Assembly (NCBI GenBank): GCA_028673005.1 | Contig: CM054115.1 | Span: 55,007,738-55,071,737, forward strand | Origin: Tanypteryx hageni | Lineage: Eukaryota > Arthropoda > Insecta > Odonata > Petaluridae | Length of the DNA: 64,000 nucleotides | Direction: 5' to 3' | Part shown: piece after piece, positions 59,138 to 64,000 of the stretch | Position numbering within the stretch: position 1 is the stretch's first letter | Layout of the letters: every line of letters begins with the position of its first letter | Program-made: the position numbers and the translations under genes | The notes under the pieces: model-generated | Seen by the model: only the letters and a program-made list of their open reading frames with translations | Database searches by the model: none | What the model was told of the DNA's origin: nothing

Positions 59138-59849
59138 CCCATTAGCGCCCAAATTATTTTTTTCGGAATTTTTAGTTGATTTTCAGAATATATATACTTG
59201 TGGTGCCTACTGGAATGCAACACAACATGCAAAATTTCAATAACTCTTTCTGTTTTCCGAAAATGGACTGTCCTATAAATAGGACGCTGGACGTTTCCAT
59301 AGATAAGATTTTCACATCTGAACCGAACTTATTTATTGTACTTTCAGTAAATATGATACAAAACTGTATTCATTGTGCAATAAATTTCAGAAAGGGAAAA
59401 TTTTTATTTATTTCGGGAAAAGATGCGAAGACAAGAAATATTGCATAACGTTAAGCACTACAATAAAAATTAACCTGGTTTCATTAATTAGTTTTATTAT
59501 AAAATCTTACTTACTTTTTTGTCTTGACTTAAAAACCCGAGCAACGCCGGGTAATTTCAGCTAGTTACTACCATAAAGTAATGTTACACTCATATACAAA
59601 GGGATTCAGTGGAAATATTCATAACTCACCGTTTGTAGATAAAGTTTATTCCGAAGTTTCACGTCAAGACCACACTGCACGAAGAAAGCTGAGGTTCGCA
59701 GAGGTGTAACTATCTCACAACCAAATCTCATAAGTGAATGGCATGAAAAAATGTTTTTCCAGTCCCTAGCTTTTACTATTGATACAATCCAGATCGGAAA
59801 ATCCCAGAAAACTAAGTGCCCTATAAATAGGACGCTGGGCGCTAATGGG
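59138..59849. mobile_element. TTAA-type (piggyBac-like) non-autonomous element, 712 bp
   Basis: The left end CCCATTAGCGCCC and the right end GGGCGCTAATGGG are perfect 13-bp inverted repeats. TTAA follows the right end (59850-59853); the left flank reads ACAA, two substitutions from TTAA. CCC after TTAA is the usual piggyBac-type terminus. CCTATAAATAGGACGCTGG occurs at 59272 and again at 59820 as a direct repeat containing a palindrome. No transposase frame. Confidence 0.55.
59520..59564 (+). mobile_element. Helitron 3' terminus
   Basis: ACCCGAGCAACGCCGGGT forms a hairpin (ACCCG/CGGGT), followed by AATTTCAG and CTAG (59561-59564), then T. A short hairpin about 8-12 bases before CTRR followed by T is the Helitron 3' signature, and this version resembles Helitron ends common in insects. 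The 5' end (TC after A) was not identified. It lies inside the TTAA-type element. Confidence 0.6.
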
Positions 59850-61334
59850 TTAATATAGTCTCCTCACGAGCAATATTGGATCTGTACCATCTTCTAGCAA
59901 GTTATGAGCCGTTTTCTCTGGTCAGAACTTAAAGTTAATTAAATTTTCTTTGTAAATATAGCGTGGCATCTGGCCCATATCTTCTACTACTAATTCTGAA
60001 ATGTTTGAGACTTCGTATAAGAAAAATATCGACTGTGTTGTGGATTTCTTATATGAAATTCTCTGGTGGCCGCATTTGAGAATAGCTGGGCTATACTATA
60101 CTCTTGAAACCTAATAACTTGACCTAAGGGAAGAGGGGGCGAATTTACGCGAATCCGAGCACATATTGTCATACACCGAACTATGATATGCATATATGGA
60201 GGATCCCATGGCGGAAATTAGCCCAGGGTACCTAAAATTCACAAATTATCCCTAGTCACGACCAAAAATGTCCGAGTCCCCTAATATTTCAGGGATCAGC
60301 ATCAGATTCGGATAGGAAATCATGAGAGTATCTCCCAACAAACGACGTAAGGTGAGGCGAGGGATATTTTTCATGCGCCCTAATTCCCATCTCCACTGCA
60401 ATTATTTCCTTCAAGAGGCAAGGCAAGGAATTGTCGCATTGCAGTTCAATCCAGTCACTATAGCGTTTCTAGGATCATCCATCCTATTTTATATGCTACT
60501 CGAACGCCCTTGAAAATGTTGGTATCACATGCAGACGATTTAATGTGAAATGTACGACTGTCGCTCGTAATGTGAAGCAGAACTGAGCTAAAGATTGGTT
60601 TTCCTGATACTCAGGCATCGACGAATACAAAGAATGTTACATACTTTCAATTTAAAAAAATTAAAATATCTTTAAGTTCTTAGAGATCAAACATTTTTAT
60701 AGTGTACGTAATAGCTCTGATTCACTTTACGATCGTATTATTTTCTTCTCGCCTATCTATATAGGTAGCATTAATAAGAGGGCAACATTAATCGAACCGA
60801 TTAATGTAACCACTATGAGAGAAAATGAGACCTATGTCTTAAAATTGTGCTAAGGCCCTCTTTCGAAAAAACGTCTTAAAATGAAAAAATAATAATTTTC
60901 GTCTTTCAGAAATGCTTTAATAATATAATATCATAAAAATACCGCAACTGTTCGCGGAAATGGAAAATTTTCAACAAAATTCTAGTTGAAAATAATATAG
61001 GAAATGGCATATAAATAAACATGGTTTTTGATGGAGGAACTTTTATTCATGGAACATAGGGCATCTCCTGGCATCCGAAGGGTTAATATACCCTCCCCCC
61101 CATGATTATTCTCTAACATTTCCACGCGCTTCCCTATCGCCTCCTCCCCCACGTCGCATGCACGACGAAAAAGTTCAATGCCAAATGTCTCTTCACACTT
61201 TATTGCTGGGTGAGACTTTTTCTCAAAAGAAAATCCCCCGTCTTCTTTTTAAAGGGATGTTTACATCTGGCGGAGCGATAACAACCGTGTATGAGTCCCT
61301 GTTTAGACTACCGCCTGAGAGGAGTTCCTTTGCT
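59850..61334. other. spacer with one TTAA-type end, no gene confirmed
   Basis: GGCATCCGAAGGG followed by TTAA at 61083-61086 looks like a right TTAA-type terminus without a partner. Small ORFs are unrecognised. Confidence 0.4.
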
Positions 61335-61650
61335 TACGTCTAGTCCTTTTCCCGTCCCCTCACCTCCCGCTCTCTCCCTCCATCTCTCTACCTCTCTTTA
61401 TCTCTCTTGTCTACCTCTTTTTCTCCCTCCCAATCTTCACCTATCTTTCTCTTCCTATGTCACTTCCTCCCTCTCTCCCTCCATCTCCGTCTTTCCCACT
61501 CTCTACCTCTATCTCTCCCTTCCTCTCTACCACTCCTCTATTTCTCTCTCCCTCTTTCTTTCTCTCCACCACTCTCTTCTTTCTCTCTTCTTCACACACT
61601 CTCTCTCCCTTCCTTTTTCTCTATCTTTTCCCTTCTCTCTTCCTTCCCTT
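61335..61650 (+). repeat. pyrimidine tract
   Basis: C/T-rich; three overlapping low-complexity frames are artefacts. Confidence 0.85.
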
Positions 61651-62435
61651 CAAAAGTATTCACAGCCGCGCACGAATGAAGTTAATTTTTAAAAAATGTA
61701 ATCTCTTCTCCGTCGGTACCAATGACCTCTCTCAGTATTATTACTTAGCGCACCTGCGAAATTTTTCATGTTTATATTTTGCCGTATTTCCCCCACTTCT
61801 ATTTATCTACCGCGTCTCCCCATTTTCTTTCCATCGTCGCTCTTTTCCTGCACAATTCTTCACCCAAGACTTCCTTTCGAGCGCGAGTTTCACGAGATAC
61901 GCGCGGCAGTAAATTTAGGATGCATGCGCCGCCCGTGTTCTCTTTCCTCCTCCTCCCTCGCCTCGTCTTTTGTTTCTTTTTACGCGTCTGGCGTTATCGT
62001 CGACGTCATTTTTATTTCGTCTTCCCTCTCCTTTTTCCCCGACGTGTCGATGCGTTCTTATTGTAACCGCGTTTGATATCCCGAGGGGTGAGAGAGAGGG
62101 AGAGAAGAAAAAGCGATTAATACTCGCCCTGCCTATGCTACATCTCTCTCTCTTCACTGTCTTCTCCCTTCTTTCTCCTGCCCTTTTTTCGCAGCCGTGC
62201 AATTTGCTGCACTTTAAAAGCGAATAATTGCCGCCGTTTCATCCGTTCAACGTATTTGCATTTTATCTCCCTGCTGTTATCTCGCGTCGTGGATGGTTAG
62301 CAGAGATGGTCTTGGAGGAGGGGGGCGGGGAAAGAGGGAGAGAGGGATGTAGGTAGGAGAAAGGAAAGGAAGGAAGGGGTGGGAACGATCGGCCTTACGT
62401 ACTTCTGCAGCCCTCTCCAAGGTCACTGCAAATAA
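61651..62435. other. spacer, GC-richer, no gene confirmed
   Basis: 61850-62070 is CpG-rich. 62310-62380 is purine-rich. Frames are short and mutually antisense. Confidence 0.45.
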
Positions 62436-62615
62436 ATTGCATCCAAACCTTCACTCCTTTCTCTTTCTCTCTCTCTCTCACTTTCTCTCTTTCTTTCTAT
62501 CTCTCTTTCTTTCTCTCTTTCATTCTCTATTTCTTTCTATCTCTCTTTCTTTCTCTCTCTCTCTCCATCCCCACCCTTATCCTTGGCTTTCTCCCTCTCC
62601 CCACCCATGCCGTGA
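62436..62615 (+). repeat. pyrimidine tract (CTTTCTCT units)
   Basis: TTTCTCTCTTTCTTTC-type simple repeat. Confidence 0.9.
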
Positions 62616-63224
62616 CTCTGTCTGGAGATGGTTTTTTGAGAAATGCCTTCCTCTCCTCCTCCTCTTCCTTCCTCTCGAACGCGATCCAGCCATTTCGTAC
62701 CCCGTGTTTATGCATGAAATGTCTCCGCAATTATGTCGGATGAGAAAGTGCGCATGCAAATGAAGGACTTTTATCCTATCGACCTGATCGACCTATTCCT
62801 CCTTTATTCCTCCACCTTTCCCCACAATCTCCCCGCCCACTCCCGCCCGCTTTCATTTCTTTTCTCCTGCGATGGAATCCCGCGAAATTCTCCCCGAGAA
62901 AGAGGGAGGGGGATGGAAAGAGATGGAGGTGTATCGTTAATTTAGCATAAAATAAGAGGTGCGTGGGGAAAGGGGGAGAAGGAAACAGGTTGAACCGACT
63001 TAAATTTCCGTCGCTGCTTGGCGTTGAAGAGCGGGTTCCTAGATGTGAGGGGTGTTTTATTGTATTTCAGGAGGGTTATATTAACGATGAATAGAACTAT
63101 CTCGTGAATTATATGGCCAAAAACTGTTGTAAGTCCGATGATGAAAGATTTGGTTGCAGTAAAGTTTAAGGTTAGTATTTTTTTCTGGCGGTGTTTTTGA
63201 TTGGATGAACCATGATGGATAATA
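62616..63224. other. spacer, no gene seen
   Basis: Nothing recognised. Confidence 0.5.
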
Positions 63225-63502
63225 CGCCGATCCCTCGCTTTGCACGGTACAGGCATTTCGAGAAAAGACCATGTTAAGCGAAACCGTGCAAAGTGAGATA
63301 GATTTCCTCATAGGATTATGAGGTTAAATTTTCGCGCCTTATTGATTTCATCAGAATAGCTTCCTTCATTCTTTACTATAATCTCCAAGTAGAACTGAAA
63401 CATTTACGAATTTCCGATGCTTGGAGACCGTTACGATATTGATGGCCGTGCAATTCGAGGTAGTTCTCTAAAATGAAAACCGCGCAAAGCGAGGGATGAA
63501 TG
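63225..63502. mobile_element. pogo/Tigger-type MITE, 278 bp, TA flanks
   Basis: Left end CGCCGATCCCTCGCTTTGCA; right end complement CATTCATCCCTCGCTTTGCG. The shared core is ATCCCTCGCTTTGC, and TA lies immediately outside both ends (63223-63224, 63503-63504). Related CNCGNTTTGCG termini are typical of pogo/Tigger-derived MITEs. A partial third copy of the word (GTGCAAAGTGAG) lies inside at 63282. Confidence 0.72.
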
Positions 63503-64000
63503 TACGGAATTGTTATGCATTTCGGCTTATAAATTAAAAATAAATTTGTATAAAATGACAATAAAATTAAATGACTTCTTTTCGGTGAATGGGAATGATC
63601 GGGACGAGATATCACTATCAATGAAAAATTATATCATTATACTTAAACGTGAAATATATCACGTAGAAAAGAATGCCATCTTATAGTTGTTTAAAATTTT
63701 ACTCGTAGACGATCGAGCCCATGGAGTTTCGATGATTTTATTTTTATACTTCATTTTTGTGTTTTTGACTGTTTCTGTATTGATTGAGAATTACGGGAAT
63801 CGAACCCAGCTTATTCTCTTCTCAACTCGCGAATCGCGTAACTGCTATTGTTCACACTTGCGTTTTAAAGCAACGGAATGGTTTATATAGATCTACTCGC
63901 TGCCACAAAACATTCTAAATGAATTGGTAACTTAGCTGGTTAAAAGAAATCGTGCGCAAACGGTTTCGCCTCCCAGTCAAGTTCACTACTTGTCTCCGTC
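63503..64000. other. spacer to window end with a tRNA-like relic
   Basis: No gene. See 63791-63846 for the tRNA-like piece. Confidence 0.5.
63791..63846 (-). repeat. tRNA-like relic (possible SINE head)
   Basis: Minus-strand GCAGTTACGCGATTCGCGAG then GCTGGGTTCGATTCCCG. The T-arm nearly pairs (GGG/CCC around TTCGATT), the best of the set, but no acceptor stem closes. Confidence 0.35.

Noticed and set aside
1..64000. Endogenous viral or bacterial-type defence genes
   Set aside because: No frame resembles viral replicases, capsids or bacterial defence proteins; all recognisable proteins are transposases or a LINE reverse transcriptase.

Overview
This window looks like non-coding nuclear DNA from an arthropod, most likely an insect. 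The species cannot be fixed from the sequence. Evidence: no dense coding; AT-rich spacer; long simple-sequence tracts; and a mixed transposon fauna typical of arthropods (MULE, hAT-type and TTAA-type MITEs, a mariner-superfamily remnant, an RTE-like LINE, a Helitron end). There is no rRNA, no convincing tRNA, no CRISPR array and no bacterial operon. Almost every long open frame is translated pyrimidine (or purine) repeat. I found one good candidate for a host protein-coding exon, a 62-nt internal exon at 5335-5396 (+).

Layout. 1-2345: about three copies of a ~297-bp tandem repeat, one split by a 1509-bp Mutator-like element (170-1678) with 67-bp TIRs, a perfect 8-bp TSD and a decayed transposase piece. 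3640-10330: the candidate exon, pyrimidine tracts near 6 and 9 kb, a hAT-type MITE (9887-10134) and a weak promoter/first-exon candidate. 12.5-14.2 kb: two MITEs. 15.7-18.3, 20.5-21.2 and 25.7-28 kb: kilobase-scale pyrimidine tracts with minisatellites. 31-35 kb: a hAT element (31261-32063) with perfect TSD and an RTE-like reverse-transcriptase pseudogene on the minus strand (33650-34975). 37-47 kb: more MITEs, a transposase N-terminal relic, and large pyrimidine tracts. 47.2-49.5 kb: an unusual 602-bp inverted-repeat element built from a ~28-bp-periodic palindrome, then a mariner-superfamily deletion derivative with 163-bp TIRs inside (TA)n. 50.9-51.6 kb: a decayed ~148-bp tandem array. 53.8-63.5 kb: a hAT MITE with poly-G runs, a second copy of the 12.5-kb MITE family, a TTAA-type element containing a Helitron 3' end, and a TA-flanked pogo/Tigger-type MITE.

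The window does not encode a pathway. Its content is layers of transposon insertion and decay, many with readable target-site duplications, set in spacer whose simple repeats show a strong strand bias (pyrimidines nearly always on the + strand). I did not find a convincing new biological system. The most unusual structures are the palindrome-array element at 47221-47822, the MULE that split a satellite unit, and the set of TTAA-anchored ends with subterminal palindromes.
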